Source: Sphingomonas kyeonggiensis (GTDB lineage: Bacteria; Pseudomonadota; Alphaproteobacteria; Sphingomonadales; Sphingomonadaceae). From it: a stretch of DNA of 64,000 nt. Position 1 is the stretch's first letter, and every line of letters begins with the position of its first letter. The position numbers were made by a program, and so were the translations under genes. The DNA lies in assembly GCF_014196745.1 (NCBI RefSeq), contig NZ_JACIEH010000002.1, positions 248,383-312,382 on the forward strand. Direction: 5' to 3'. The notes under the pieces were generated by a model, which searched no databases, was not told where the DNA came from, and worked only from the letters and a program-made list of their open reading frames with translations. Shown one piece after another: positions 6,684 to 17,725 of the stretch.

Positions 6684-8924
6684 ATGGCAAAACCAAAACA
6701 TAACGCAGGGCTGCCCACGCGGCAGCAGATTCTGGATTTCATCACCAATTCGAACACGCCCGCCGGCAAGCGCGAGATCGCGAAGGCCTTCGGGTTGCAC
6801 GGGCAGGACAAGATCCTGCTCAAGGCCTTGCTCAAGGACATGAGCGACGAGGGGCTGATCGACGTCGCCCCGGGCCGCGCCTTCCACAAGATGGGCGGGG
6901 TGCCCAAGGTCACCGTGCTGCGCATTACCGATGCCGACGGCGACACCACCTGGGCAGTGCCCGAGAACTGGGAAGCCGAAGGCGTCCCCGTGCCGCGCCT
7001 GCGGGTCCGTGAACCGCGCGGCAAGCGCTCTGCGCTCGGTGTGGGTGACCGCATCCTGGCCCGCACCGAAGAGGCCGGCCAGGGCTGGATTGCCCATCCG
7101 ATGAAGAAGCTCGCCCGCGGCGAGGAGCTGATGCTCGGCGTGCTCAAGGAAGAGGCCGGGCGGCTCTGGCTGCAGGGCGTCGAGAAGAAGGAGCGCCGCA
7201 ACTGGCCGGTCTCCGATGCAGGCGGCGCGGAAGTCGGCGACCTGGTGCTGGCCGAAAAGAGCGGGCGACCGCCGCGGATCACCGCCAAGGTGGTTGAGCG
7301 GTTGGGCGATCCCTTTGCCCCGCGCAGCTTCTCGCTGATCGCGATCCACCGGCATGGCATCCCCAATGTCTTCTCCGAGGACCTGCTCGAAGAGGCCGAG
7401 CGGGTGTCGAAGCTCGATCTCGGCAAGCGCGAGGATCTTCGCCATCTGCCGATCGTCGCAATCGACCCGGCGGATGCCCGCGATCATGACGATGCGGTCT
7501 GGGCCGCGCCCGACGACGATCCGAAGAACGAAGGCGGCTGGAAGGCCGTGGTCGCGATCGCGGACGTCAGCTTCTATGTCCGTCCCGGCTCGGAGTTGGA
7601 TCGGGAGGCGAGGAAGCGCGGCAACTCGGTCTATTTCCCCGACCGCGTCGTGCCGATGCTGCCCGAGATCCTCTCGGCCGAAGTCTGCTCGCTCAAGGAA
7701 GGCGAGGACCGCGCCGCGCTGGCCTGCCATCTCCAGATCGGCAAGCATGGCGAGCTCAAGAGCTGGCGTTTTACCCGCGCCGTGGTCAGCATCGCGGCGA
7801 ACATCGCCTATGAGGACGCCCAGGCGGCGATCGACGGCAGACAAGAGCATCCGCTGACCGAGACGGCGCTCAAGCCGCTCTGGGGCTGCTGGCATGCGCT
7901 CAACAAGGCGCGGGACAAGCGCGAGCCGCTTGACCTCGACTTGCCCGAGCGTCGCATCGTCCTCGACGAGATGGGGCGCATTCTCTCGGTGGCGCCGCGG
8001 GAGCGGCTGGATGCGCACAAGCTGATCGAGGATTATATGATCGCGGCGAACGTCGCGGCGGCCAAAGCGCTGGAGGCCAAGAAGGCGCCGGTGATGTACC
8101 GCATCCACGAGCCGCCGGCCCGGGAGAAGCTCGTCGCGCTGCGGGAATATCTCAAGACCTTCGGCATCGAGTTCGCGCTCGGTCAGGTCATCAAGCCGGC
8201 GACGTTCAACCATATCCTGAAGCGGGTGGGGGAGAGCGATTTCCGCGAGCAGGTGATGCAGCAGGTGCTGCGCAGCCAGATGCAGGCCTCGTACGGGCCG
8301 GCGAACCACGGCCATTTCGGCTTGTCGCTCGGCAGCTATGCGCACTTCACCTCGCCGATCCGCCGCTATGCCGACCTGATCGTCCACCGCTCGCTGGTCC
8401 ATGCCTATGACCTCGGCCCCGGCGGGCTGACTCAGGACGAGGCCGCGACGATGGAGCGGATCGGCGAGAGCATCTCCAGCCTCGAGCGCCGGGCGATGGA
8501 GGCCGAGCGGGAGACCATCGACCGTTATGTCGCCGCCTATCTCGCCAACCATGTCGGCGAGGTGCTGGATGCACGGATCACCGGGGTGCAGAGCTTCGGC
8601 TTCTTCGCCACCGTCGACGGTGTCGGCGGGGACGGGCTGGTCGCGGCGCGGGACCTCGGTACCGAATATTTCCGCTATGACGAAGCCGGGCAGCGGCTGA
8701 TCGGCGACGAGAGCGGAGACGTATTCTTCATCGGCATGCGGCTGCAACTGCGGCTGGCCGAGGCGAACCCGGTCTCCGGCGCGCTGCGCTTCGAGCTGCC
8801 CGACGGCGTGGGCTCGGCGGGCCCCTCGGGCTTTCGGCCGGAGCGGGCGGGCAAGGGTCGGCCGCGGCCCCTCAAGCGGCGCGGCAGGCCGGCCAATATC
8901 CGCCATAATGGGAAGCGGCGTTGA
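6684..8924 (+). CDS. rnr: Ribonuclease R
   Basis: 746 residues; 3'-5' exoribonuclease able to digest structured RNA, used in mRNA decay and rRNA quality control. Order of domains: N-terminal helix-turn-helix (about 1-70), cold-shock/OB region, RNB catalytic core with DPADARDHDD (D261, D264, D267-D270 region, Mg2+ ligands), an S1 domain near 620-700, and a basic tail rich in R, G and K. The start at 6684 follows a GGGGG stretch; the long upstream extension of the frame overlaps glpD antisense and is not used. Usual length for RNase R. Confidence 0.96.
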   Translation: MAKPKHNAGLPTRQQILDFITNSNTPAGKREIAKAFGLHGQDKILLKALLKDMSDEGLIDVAPGRAFHKMGGVPKVTVLRITDADGDTTWAVPENWEAEGVPVPRLRVREPRGKRSALGVGDRILARTEEAGQGWIAHPMKKLARGEELMLGVLKEEAGRLWLQGVEKKERRNWPVSDAGGAEVGDLVLAEKSGRPPRITAKVVERLGDPFAPRSFSLIAIHRHGIPNVFSEDLLEEAERVSKLDLGKREDLRHLPIVAIDPADARDHDDAVWAAPDDDPKNEGGWKAVVAIADVSFYVRPGSELDREARKRGNSVYFPDRVVPMLPEILSAEVCSLKEGEDRAALACHLQIGKHGELKSWRFTRAVVSIAANIAYEDAQAAIDGRQEHPLTETALKPLWGCWHALNKARDKREPLDLDLPERRIVLDEMGRILSVAPRERLDAHKLIEDYMIAANVAAAKALEAKKAPVMYRIHEPPAREKLVALREYLKTFGIEFALGQVIKPATFNHILKRVGESDFREQVMQQVLRSQMQASYGPANHGHFGLSLGSYAHFTSPIRRYADLIVHRSLVHAYDLGPGGLTQDEAATMERIGESISSLERRAMEAERETIDRYVAAYLANHVGEVLDARITGVQSFGFFATVDGVGGDGLVAARDLGTEYFRYDEAGQRLIGDESGDVFFIGMRLQLRLAEANPVSGALRFELPDGVGSAGPSGFRPERAGKGRPRPLKRRGRPANIRHNGKRR

Positions 8925-8994
8925 TCTGGGTTCATTGACCCCGGGGCGGGGGCCTTTATGCTTCCGCCTCCACATTCCCGGGGGAATCGATCCA

Positions 8995-9402
8995 ATGCTG
9001 AAGCCGTTCATCCTTGCCCTCGCCTTCGCTGCGACCCCGGTATTGCCCGCCGTCGCCCAGACCGCGCCGGCGCCCGCCGCCCAGGCCAAGCCGACCGCGG
9101 CGGACTTCGCCAAGAACATGCAGGGCGCCGTCGGCCAGACCTTCGAGGGCGGCATCGTCCTCAAGGCCATCGCCGCCGAGGCCAACACCCTGGTCCTCAC
9201 CGTCGACGGTCCCAAGGGCTGGCGCACCGGCCTGACCCCCGCCGACATCTCGAACGCCCTGGTCGGCGGCTTCTGCGGCACCGCGCCGCAGTTCTTCGAG
9301 ACCGGCGTCTCGATGCGCGTCGACTCGTTCGACGACGCCAAGCTCGCCAAGGGACCGGTGGTCACCACCTGCCCGCCGGCAGCGCCGGCCACCCCGCAGT
9401 GA
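8995..9402 (+). CDS. Hypothetical secreted protein
   Basis: 135 residues. A clear Sec signal peptide (KPFILALAFAATPVLPAVAQ, cleavage after VAQ) followed by an Ala/Pro-rich linker and a domain of about 95 residues. I do not recognise the family. Two cysteines (FCGTA and TTCPP) may form a disulfide in the periplasm. The start at 8995 follows GGGGGAA. It overlaps the next gene by four bases. Confidence 0.7.
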   Translation: MLKPFILALAFAATPVLPAVAQTAPAPAAQAKPTAADFAKNMQGAVGQTFEGGIVLKAIAAEANTLVLTVDGPKGWRTGLTPADISNALVGGFCGTAPQFFETGVSMRVDSFDDAKLAKGPVVTTCPPAAPATPQ

Positions 9403-9713
9403 TCCCTTCCAGCGCTCCGGCCATCATCGGGGCGCTGGCCGGCCGGGCGCGGCGGCGGATCCGCGCCCATTTCTTCGCCCTGCACGCGGTGACCGCCGAG
9501 GAGGCGGTTCCCTTCGTGCCGCAGCGGCCCATCGAGCAGCGCCAGTTCGAGCGCATGCAGCGGGCCGGCATCATCCGCCAGGCGGGGCGGGGCCAATACT
9601 GGTTCGACCTCGTCGCCTGGCAGAAGGACCAGGACCGCACCCGGGCCTTCCTGGTCCCCATCGTCATCGCCCTGTGCGTCCTCGCCGCCGGGCTGATCAC
9701 CTTACTCTACTGA
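9399..9713 (+). CDS. Hypothetical protein with C-terminal membrane anchor
   Basis: 104 residues from a GTG that overlaps the preceding stop (GTGA). The first two thirds are soluble and basic, with a helix-turn-helix-like run (EEAVPFVPQ...QFERMQRAGIIRQAGRGQYW); the last 24 residues form one membrane helix (AFLVPIVIALCVLAAGLITL). This resembles tail-anchored proteins of unknown role. Its 3' end overlaps the convergent gene at 9702 by 12 bp. Confidence 0.65.
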   Translation: MIPSSAPAIIGALAGRARRRIRAHFFALHAVTAEEAVPFVPQRPIEQRQFERMQRAGIIRQAGRGQYWFDLVAWQKDQDRTRAFLVPIVIALCVLAAGLITLLY

Positions 9714-10871
9714 GAAGCTGAGCCCGGCATTCGCCTCGAGCCGCTTGACCAGCGGCTCGGGCATCAGCCCGCCGGCGGTCCAGATGCCGCCCTTGCCCTC
9801 GGCCGGCACGTCGCGGATCAGGCAGAGCGCGCTCTCGGCGATCATCTTGCTGGTCGAGCCATAGCCGGGATCCCGGTCGCCCTTCACCGTTGCCGAGAGG
9901 CGCTGGCCGTCCGGCATCTCGGCGACGAAGACCAGGTCGTAATAGCCGGTCTCACGCTCCTCCTTGCTCGGACCTTCGCCCGGCGCAGGCCCCTTGTCGG
10001 CCGCCATCGGGTTGACCTTGGCCAGTGCCTCGGCCGCGGCCTTGCCGATCTCGCCCAGGCCCGGGACGACCAGCATCTCGTCATACTGGAAGTCGGCGCC
10101 ATAGGGCTGGCCGGCGAGGAAGTTCGAGCGGTGGACGTTCTTGGTGTTGATCACCGCCATCATGAAGGGCGCAACCCACGCATCGACCGCCTCGTCGTGA
10201 TGCGGGACCATGCCGTTCGGCTGCCTGGGCCCGTCGAACCCCGGGGTCAGGGCGAAGGGATCGATCATCAGCTTGAGGATCGAGGGATCCTTGGCCGCGG
10301 CGGCCATCGACGCCTTGCCGCTGGCGAAGGTGCCGCCGGAGAAGGTGCCCTTCATCGCGCGCACCCGGCCCTTCACCCGCGGCGCCGGCTTGCCGAAGCG
10401 GGCGATCGCCGCCTGCTGCACGGCCCACACGCCGAGATCGAAGGGGATCGAATCGAAGCCGCAGGAGAAGACGATCCGGGCGCCGCTGGCCTTGGCCGCA
10501 TCCTCGTACTTGCGGATCATCTGGGCCATCCAGGCGGGCTCGCCGCACAGGTCGACATAGGCGGTGCCGGTCTCGACACAGGCGGCGAGCAGGGCCTCGC
10601 CATAGAGCTGGTAGGGGCCGACGGTGGTGATGACCACGGTGGCGCGGGCGGCCATCGCCGTCAGGCTGGCGGGATCATCGGCATTGGCGGTGAGCAGCGG
10701 CGTGTCGGCGGGCGCGCCGATCTCGTCACGGACCTCCTGCAGCTTGGTGAGCGAGCGGCCGGCCATCGCCCATTTCACGTCGGGATAGTGGCCGGCGAGA
10801 TATTCGGCGACGAGGCGGCCGGTGAAGCCGGTAGCCCCATAGACGATGATATCGAATTCGCGGTCTGCCAT
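9702..10871 (-). CDS. Saccharopine dehydrogenase-like NAD(P)-dependent oxidoreductase
   Basis: 389 residues. N-terminal Rossmann fold with YGATGFTGRLVAEYL (residues 11-25), then VVITTVGPYQLYGEALLAAC and the GFDSIPFDLG block typical of the saccharopine-dehydrogenase-like/trans-acting enoyl reductase group (Pfam Sacchrp_dh_NADP). True saccharopine dehydrogenase activity is unlikely from this alone; members act on lipids, polyketides or unknown carbonyl substrates. A GAGGAGCAGGA ribosome site precedes the ATG. The same 42-bp element as upstream of proS lies about 25 bp before the start, so the gene is probably controlled by that regulator. Confidence 0.85.
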   Translation of the reverse strand: MADREFDIIVYGATGFTGRLVAEYLAGHYPDVKWAMAGRSLTKLQEVRDEIGAPADTPLLTANADDPASLTAMAARATVVITTVGPYQLYGEALLAACVETGTAYVDLCGEPAWMAQMIRKYEDAAKASGARIVFSCGFDSIPFDLGVWAVQQAAIARFGKPAPRVKGRVRAMKGTFSGGTFASGKASMAAAAKDPSILKLMIDPFALTPGFDGPRQPNGMVPHHDEAVDAWVAPFMMAVINTKNVHRSNFLAGQPYGADFQYDEMLVVPGLGEIGKAAAEALAKVNPMAADKGPAPGEGPSKEERETGYYDLVFVAEMPDGQRLSATVKGDRDPGYGSTSKMIAESALCLIRDVPAEGKGGIWTAGGLMPEPLVKRLEANAGLSFSVE

Positions 10872-10894
10872 TTGCCCGGTTCCTGCTCCTCGAC

Positions 10895-10936
10895 GTTCAA
10901 CCGGCTGGTTGAACGATTCGTTGAATCTCTTGAATC
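10895..10936 (-). promoter_or_regulatory. Putative operator/promoter element (shared 42-bp element, copy 2)
   Basis: On the minus strand this matches 1318-1359 at about 37 of 42 bases. Here the gene-proximal half is a near-perfect palindrome, GTTCAACCGGCTGGTTGAAC, and the distal half is GATTCAACGAATC preceded by GATTCAA. Conservation of both palindromes points to protein binding. Confidence 0.55.
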
Positions 10937-11211
10937 GCTCTTATTAACGCGTGGGAGAGCGGCACCTTGCCGTTTCCCCGATCACGGGCCTTTTCGAGCT
11001 GGGATCAGTGAAGCAGAGGAAATCCTACTTTGGAAGAGGCGGTATGGTGATTTCATTCGTCATGCCGGCGAAGGCCGGGATCTCAGGCCGCATGCACCCT
11101 CGCCCGAGATCCCGGCTTTCGCCGGGATGACGATGGGGTGTGGCGGCAGAGGGGATATTCGCACACTGCCCCTCTCCCCAGCCCTCTCCCCGGAGGAGAG
11201 GGGGAGTTGGG
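10937..11211. other. Gene-free spacer
   Basis: Holds no gene I can support. It contains a REP-like pair (11058-11133), and near 11182-11202 an inverted repeat CCCTCTCC...GGAGAGGG that probably ends the ohrR transcript coming from the right. A GTAGGATTT fragment of the 21-nt repeat is seen in reverse near 11026. Confidence 0.6.
11058..11133. repeat. REP-like palindrome, inverted pair
   Basis: Two units face each other: GTCATGCCGGCGAAGGCCGGGA at the left and its counterpart ending GCCGGGATGACG at the right, separated by about 25 bases, so the transcript could fold into one long hairpin. Confidence 0.8.
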
Positions 11212-11649
11212 TCAGTCCTTCGCCTCGCGCAGCGCCTGCCAGAGCGTCTTCACTTCGCGGTTGAGCGCGCCGAGGTCCTCGCCCTTCATGCCGGAGCGGA
11301 CCAGCAGCTCTTCGGCGAGGCAGCCGCAATCGTCGCGCATCTCGCGCCCGCGGGGGGTGAGGCGGACCTGGACCTGGCGTTCGTCCTCGGGGTTGCGCTC
11401 GCGGGTGACGAAGCCGGCGGCCTCGAGCCGCTTCACCAGCGGGGTGATCGTGCTCGATTCGAGCGCCAGCCGATCGGCGATCGCGCCGACGGTGCGTCCG
11501 TCCTGCTCCCATAGTGCGTGGAGCACCAGATATTGCGGATAGGTGATGCCGAGCTGATCGAGCATCGGCTTGTAGGCGCGGGTGATCGCCATGCTCGTCG
11601 CATAGAGCGAGAAGCAGAGCTGATCGTCGAGCGGCATCGCGGCGGGCAT
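11212..11649 (-). CDS. ohrR: MarR-family organic-hydroperoxide repressor OhrR
   Basis: 145 residues. MarR winged-helix fold, with the OhrR hallmark Cys near the N-terminus (DDQLCFSLY, C12) that is oxidised by organic peroxides in the family. The recognition region is VGAIADRLALESSTITPLVKRLEAAG and the wing carries NPEDERQVQVRLT. It should repress the divergent ohr gene and itself by binding the palindromes between them until oxidised. A second in-frame ATG four codons in is also possible. Two more cysteines (DDCGC) sit at the C-terminal helix, which may fit the two-Cys mechanism. Confidence 0.93.
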   Translation of the reverse strand: MPAAMPLDDQLCFSLYATSMAITRAYKPMLDQLGITYPQYLVLHALWEQDGRTVGAIADRLALESSTITPLVKRLEAAGFVTRERNPEDERQVQVRLTPRGREMRDDCGCLAEELLVRSGMKGEDLGALNREVKTLWQALREAKD

Positions 11650-11678
11650 GTTCGTCTCCTTGGCAGGGCCAATATCAT

Positions 11679-11706
11679 CGAAATCTATATCGCGATAACG
11701 ATTTCG
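11679..11706. promoter_or_regulatory. OhrR operator, ohrR-proximal
   Basis: CGAAATC and GATTTCG flank the core TATCGCGATA (11688-11697), an extended palindrome about 30 bp before the ohrR start. Confidence 0.75.
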
Positions 11707-11741
11707 CTGGACAAGCCCCGACTCAGCCCCTAGCTAATGAT

Positions 11742-11751
11742 TATCGCGATA
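11742..11751. promoter_or_regulatory. OhrR operator, ohr-proximal
   Basis: The second copy of the perfect palindrome TATCGCGATA, 54 bp from the first and about 34 bp before ohr. A partial third copy (ATATCGCGAA) follows at 11756. Confidence 0.75.
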
Positions 11752-11784
11752 AAGAATATCGCGAACCAAATGAGGAGACCGAGC

Positions 11785-12210
11785 ATGTCCGTCAATGTCC
11801 TGTACACCACCCGCGCCACCTCGAACGGCGGCCGCGACGGCGAATCCCGCAGCGAGGACGGGCGTTTCGTCGCCAAGCTCTCGACCCCGAAGGAACTGGG
11901 CGGCGCCGGTGGCGAGGGCACCAATCCCGAGCAGCTGTTCGCCGCGGGATATTCGGCCTGCTTCATTGGCGCGCTGAAGGTCGCTGGCCAGCAGCTGAAG
12001 CTCAAGGTTCCCGCCGAGACGACCGTGACCGCGACCGTTGGCATCGGGCCGCGTGCCGCTGGTGGGTTCGGCATCACCGCCGATCTGGAGATCAACCTGC
12101 CCGGCGTCGATCGTGCGGATGCCGAGAAGCTGGTCGAGGCCGCACACCAGATCTGCCCCTATTCGAACGCCACCCGCAACAATATCGATGTCGGCCTGAC
12201 CATCGCCTGA
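11785..12210 (+). CDS. ohr: Organic hydroperoxide resistance protein Ohr
   Basis: 141 residues; thiol peroxidase that reduces organic hydroperoxides with lipoyl-dependent recycling. Both catalytic cysteines are present: C59 in GYSACFIGAL and C124 in HQICPYSNAT. The start at 11785 follows GAGGAG; the 16-codon upstream extension runs into the operator and is rejected. It pairs divergently with ohrR, with two TATCGCGATA sites in the gap, the classic arrangement for peroxide-inducible control. Confidence 0.97.
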   Translation: MSVNVLYTTRATSNGGRDGESRSEDGRFVAKLSTPKELGGAGGEGTNPEQLFAAGYSACFIGALKVAGQQLKLKVPAETTVTATVGIGPRAAGGFGITADLEINLPGVDRADAEKLVEAAHQICPYSNATRNNIDVGLTIA

Positions 12211-12382
12211 AACATCCCCGCTCCAAGGCCCCCGCAGCCCGGGGAAATACGGAAACTCCGCAATTTTCCCGGGCTTGCAGACTGGTTAATCTGCGCAAAA
12301 GTGCAGGCGGCGGGCTTGTGGTATTCGCCGTCAACGAATCGATGTGGCGGGCGCCCGACGGCCTGGGCGAGGGAAGGAAGCG

Positions 12383-14323
12383 ATGACCATCGCACGGGCC
12401 GAAGCCATCGAGACAAGGACAGGGAAGCTGGCCGATCGCATGGCGACCGCGCTGCTTGGTTTCGCCATTGCAGTCGCGGGCCTGCCGCTGATCGGCTGGG
12501 CCTTCCGGATCCCGTTGCTGCGCGGGCTCGGCAATCCCAGCTATGCCATCGCACCCCTCACGGTAACGCTGTTCCTGCTGATCGCGATCAGCGCGATGCT
12601 GGCGCACAAGGGGGCGTGGTACGCGGCGCGAACGCTGGTCGCCGTGCCGGGCACGCTGCTGCTCCTGCTCGTCGTGCAATATGCCACGCATTTCGATTTC
12701 GGGCTGGAGCGGTTGCTGTTCGCCGATCAGTTGCAGGCGCTGCAGGTGCTCAACCGCGGCGTTCCCGGCACCGGGGCGGTCGGGATCATGATCCTGAGCT
12801 GTATCGCCATCCTGCTGATGACCAGCCACGCGACGCTGGCGCGCACCTGGGTGGTGCTGCTGGCGAGCGCGAGCATCGGGCTTTCGGCGCTGACCATGAC
12901 GATGATGGTCACCGAGCCGAGCGCGCTCTCGCCGGCGTTCATCGGTCGTTCGGCCGCTTCGGTGCTGCCCAATCTGGCCATGGCCGTGGCGATGGTGCTG
13001 CACGTCCTCAACGAGCGTCGGCGCGATGCGCTGGGCTTCGAGTACATGTTGCTGCAGCAGCTTTCGCCGGCGATCATCCTGTTCCCGGTCTTCCCCTCGC
13101 TGGTTGCGCTGCTGGTCGTGGACAGCCGGTTCCTCACCCATGACGAGGCCCATTTCGTGGTGGTGGTCGGCAATGTGCTGATCGTGCTGCTGCTGCTCGG
13201 CGTGGGTCTTCGCCGCGCGAAGCAGCAGAATGAGGCGGTGCTGATGCGCGAGCGGCAGCTCCGCTCGATCCTGGCCGGCGTGCCCGATGCCGTGATCGTG
13301 GTCGATGGCGAGGGCCGCTCGAAGGAGTTCAGCGCCGCCGCCGGACGGCTATGGGGCGTGCCCCCCGAGCAGGGGCCGGGTTGCCTCATGACCGACTATC
13401 TCGGCGAGAAGGAGGGCGAGAAGCTCACCGGGTTCCTGGCGCGCAGGGAGCCCGGATTCCTGCTCACCGGCGAAGGCGTGCGCACCGATGGCTCCCGCTT
13501 CCCGCTGGAATTGCGCGGGGCGCTGCTCGAGGGGATGGACGACGAGCGCTGCTTCACCCTGTTCGCGCGCGACCTTTCCGAAAAGCTTGCCGCCGAGCAG
13601 CATGTCGCCCGCCTCGGCGCGCAGCTCGCCCATGTCTCGCGCCACAATGCGATGGGCGAGCTGGCCGCCGACCTGGCGCACGAGCTGAACCAGCCGCTGA
13701 CCGCGGCGGTGAATTACCTGTCGGCGGCGGGTTTCGTACTGAACCAGCGCAAGGACGAGGGGCAGGCGCCCGAGATGGTGTCGCAGGCGCGCGGCCAGGT
13801 GGTGCGCGCGGGCGAGATCATCCGGCGGATGCGCGAGTTCGCCCAGCACCGCGACGTGGAGAAGCGCGTCGAGCCGCTGGTGCCGATGATCGACGATGCC
13901 ATCCAGCTGGTGCTGGCCGGCACCGGTGCGCACCATGTCGAGATCGAGCTGGCGGTTGAGCCGGCGGACATCTGCGTGTTCATCGACCGCATCCAGGTGC
14001 AGCAGGTGGTGGTCAACCTGCTGCGCAACGCCGTGGAGGCGATCCGATCGACCATGCCCTATCGCGGGCGGATCGTGATCGCCGCCCACAAGGTCGGGCA
14101 GGAATGGGTGGAGATACGCTTCCGCGACGACGGCCCCGGCGTGCCCGACGCGATCCTCGACCAGCTGTTCGAGCGCTTCACCTCGACCAAGGCGGGGGCG
14201 GGGATGGGCATCGGCCTGTCGATCTCGCGCCGCATCGTCGAGGCGCATGGCGGCACGATGAGCGCGGCCAATGAAGCGGAGGGCGGGGCGACCTTCTGCT
14301 TCACCCTGCCGGCGGCGGAGTAA
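12383..14323 (+). CDS. Membrane PAS sensor histidine kinase (FixL/NtrB-like transmitter)
   Basis: 646 residues. The N-terminal 290 residues hold about seven hydrophobic helices of an integral membrane sensor with no family I can name; next a PAS domain (about 295-410, starting RSILAGVPDAVIVVDGEG), then a HisKA region with H433 in DLAHELNQPL, and an HATPase domain with NLLRNAVEAI (N box), DDGPGVPD (G1) and GAGMGIGLSISRRIVEAHGG (G2). The ELNQPLTAAVNYL segment is the kind found in FixL-like kinases. No response regulator is adjacent, so it is an orphan kinase whose partner lies elsewhere. Start follows GGGAAGGAAG. Confidence 0.9.
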   Translation: MTIARAEAIETRTGKLADRMATALLGFAIAVAGLPLIGWAFRIPLLRGLGNPSYAIAPLTVTLFLLIAISAMLAHKGAWYAARTLVAVPGTLLLLLVVQYATHFDFGLERLLFADQLQALQVLNRGVPGTGAVGIMILSCIAILLMTSHATLARTWVVLLASASIGLSALTMTMMVTEPSALSPAFIGRSAASVLPNLAMAVAMVLHVLNERRRDALGFEYMLLQQLSPAIILFPVFPSLVALLVVDSRFLTHDEAHFVVVVGNVLIVLLLLGVGLRRAKQQNEAVLMRERQLRSILAGVPDAVIVVDGEGRSKEFSAAAGRLWGVPPEQGPGCLMTDYLGEKEGEKLTGFLARREPGFLLTGEGVRTDGSRFPLELRGALLEGMDDERCFTLFARDLSEKLAAEQHVARLGAQLAHVSRHNAMGELAADLAHELNQPLTAAVNYLSAAGFVLNQRKDEGQAPEMVSQARGQVVRAGEIIRRMREFAQHRDVEKRVEPLVPMIDDAIQLVLAGTGAHHVEIELAVEPADICVFIDRIQVQQVVVNLLRNAVEAIRSTMPYRGRIVIAAHKVGQEWVEIRFRDDGPGVPDAILDQLFERFTSTKAGAGMGIGLSISRRIVEAHGGTMSAANEAEGGATFCFTLPAAE

Positions 14324-14362
14324 CTGCAGAATCCTCCCCTGGCAGGAGAGGTTCTATAGGGT

Positions 14363-16141
<1,779 letters not shown>

Positions 16142-16414
16142 GCCGGGCGGACTAGCGCGATTGCGGGGGCAGGGAAACTGTCGTTTGGCGGAGGATGATT
16201 GCCGCGAATTCATTCAAAGCGGGGAATGTCGGTTTAATCGAGCGCGCAGAGCGGGTTAGTCGTCGCGAAAGTCCGGTTTCGTAATCCCGGTACGGGAACC
16301 CGACCGCATTTTGTCGCATTCTGATACCGGGCGCCGTTGCACCGCAGCACCGCTCGCCTATAACGCTAACATAGCCGCCGCCGTGATGGGGAGGGGGACG
16401 GCGGAAGGGACGCA
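16142..16414. other. Divergent spacer between ABC exporter and phaZ
   Basis: 273 bp, no gene. Contains GTAATCCCGGTACGGGAACCCG, a local inverted repeat near 16280, and a GGAAGGGACGCA ribosome site for phaZ. No convincing promoter consensus is seen. Confidence 0.4.
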
Positions 16415-17647
16415 ATGCTGTACGACGCTTATGAGATTCAGCGCTCGCTTCTCGCAGGTGCGAGCGCGCTGGCAAACTTCTCCGCCGGGCTGCTGAACAA
16501 TCCCGCCAATCCGTTCGCCTATTTCGGTGGCGGGCCGGTGATGGCCTCGGCGCTCGAGGTGTTCGCCCATGCCTCCGCCCCGCGCGGCAAGCCCGAATTC
16601 GCGCTCGACCGCACCGAGATCGACGGCAAGCAGGTTGATGTCCGTGAGGAGATCGTGCTGCGCAAGCCGTTCGGCCAGCTCAAGCGCTTCGTGCGCGAGG
16701 GCGTGGAAGGCGGCCCCAAGCTGCTGATCGTCGCCCCGATGTCCGGCCATTATGCGACTCTGCTGCGCGGCACGGTCGAGCGGATGCTGCCGGTGGCCGA
16801 CGTCTACATCACCGACTGGCGCGACGCGAAGCTGGTGCCGACGGCCGAGGGCCGCTTCGACCTGCAGGACTATGTCGATTACCTGATCGAGTTCCTCGCC
16901 TTCATCGGCAAGGACGGCGATGCCCGCCCGCACGTGCTGGCGGTGTGCCAGCCTTCGGTGCCGGCCTATGCCGCCGTCGCGCTGATGAGCGCCGACAAGC
17001 ATCCGAACCGCCCGGCGACGCTGACCATGATGGGCGGCCCGATCGACACGCGCGAGGCGCCGACCGCAGTCAACACGCTCGCCACCGAGCGTCCGTTCAG
17101 CTGGTTCGAGCAGAACGTCATCGCCACCGTGCCGATGACCTATGCTGGTGCCGGCCGGAAGGTCTATCCCGGCTTCCTGCAGCTCGCTGGGTTCATGACG
17201 ATGAACCTCGGCAACCACATGATCAGCCATTGGGAGATGTTCAAGCATCTCGTCCAGGGCGATGACGAGGGTGCCGAGTCGACGATGAAGTTCTACGAGG
17301 AATATCGCTCGGTCTGCGACATGACCGCGGAATTCTACCTCCAGACGATCGACCTGGTGTTCCAGGCGCATGCGCTGCCCAAGGGCGAGATGATGCATCG
17401 CGGCCGCAAGGTGGACCCGGCGGCGATCACCGACGTCGGCATCCTCGCGATCGAAGGCGAGAAGGACGACATCTCGGGCATCGGCCAGACCAAGGCGGCG
17501 CTGACCATCGCGACCGCGCTGCCCGACGCGCTGAAGCAGTACCACCTCGCCGAGGGCGTGGGCCATTACGGCATCTTCAACGGCTCCAAGTGGCGCAACC
17601 GCATCGCGCCGGTGCTGGTGGAGTGGATGGCGACGCACTCCGCCTGA
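16415..17647 (+). CDS. phaZ: Intracellular polyhydroxyalkanoate depolymerase
   Basis: 410 residues; breaks down stored PHA granules to hydroxyacyl units. Starts MLYDAYEIQRSLLAGASALA, typical of the intracellular PHB depolymerase family (TIGR01849). The nucleophile is Cys rather than Ser in this group: C178 in LAVCQPSVPAY. The catalytic His is probably in GVGHYGIFNGSKWR near the C-terminus, a strongly conserved end of the family. Length is as usual. The gene is monocistronic, followed by a REP-like palindrome. Confidence 0.95.
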   Translation: MLYDAYEIQRSLLAGASALANFSAGLLNNPANPFAYFGGGPVMASALEVFAHASAPRGKPEFALDRTEIDGKQVDVREEIVLRKPFGQLKRFVREGVEGGPKLLIVAPMSGHYATLLRGTVERMLPVADVYITDWRDAKLVPTAEGRFDLQDYVDYLIEFLAFIGKDGDARPHVLAVCQPSVPAYAAVALMSADKHPNRPATLTMMGGPIDTREAPTAVNTLATERPFSWFEQNVIATVPMTYAGAGRKVYPGFLQLAGFMTMNLGNHMISHWEMFKHLVQGDDEGAESTMKFYEEYRSVCDMTAEFYLQTIDLVFQAHALPKGEMMHRGRKVDPAAITDVGILAIEGEKDDISGIGQTKAALTIATALPDALKQYHLAEGVGHYGIFNGSKWRNRIAPVLVEWMATHSA

Positions 17648-17648
17648 A

Positions 17649-17681
17649 CGTCATCCCGGCGAAAGCCGGGATCTCGTGCGG
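17649..17681 (+). repeat. REP-like palindrome (single unit)
   Basis: GTCATCCCGGCGAAAGCCGGGA plus TCTCGTGCGG, two bases after the phaZ stop; nearly identical to 4549-4585. Confidence 0.8.
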
Positions 17682-17725
17682 TGGCGCTTGCGGTGTGAGG
17701 CTCCGGCTTGTGCCGGGGCTTCTGC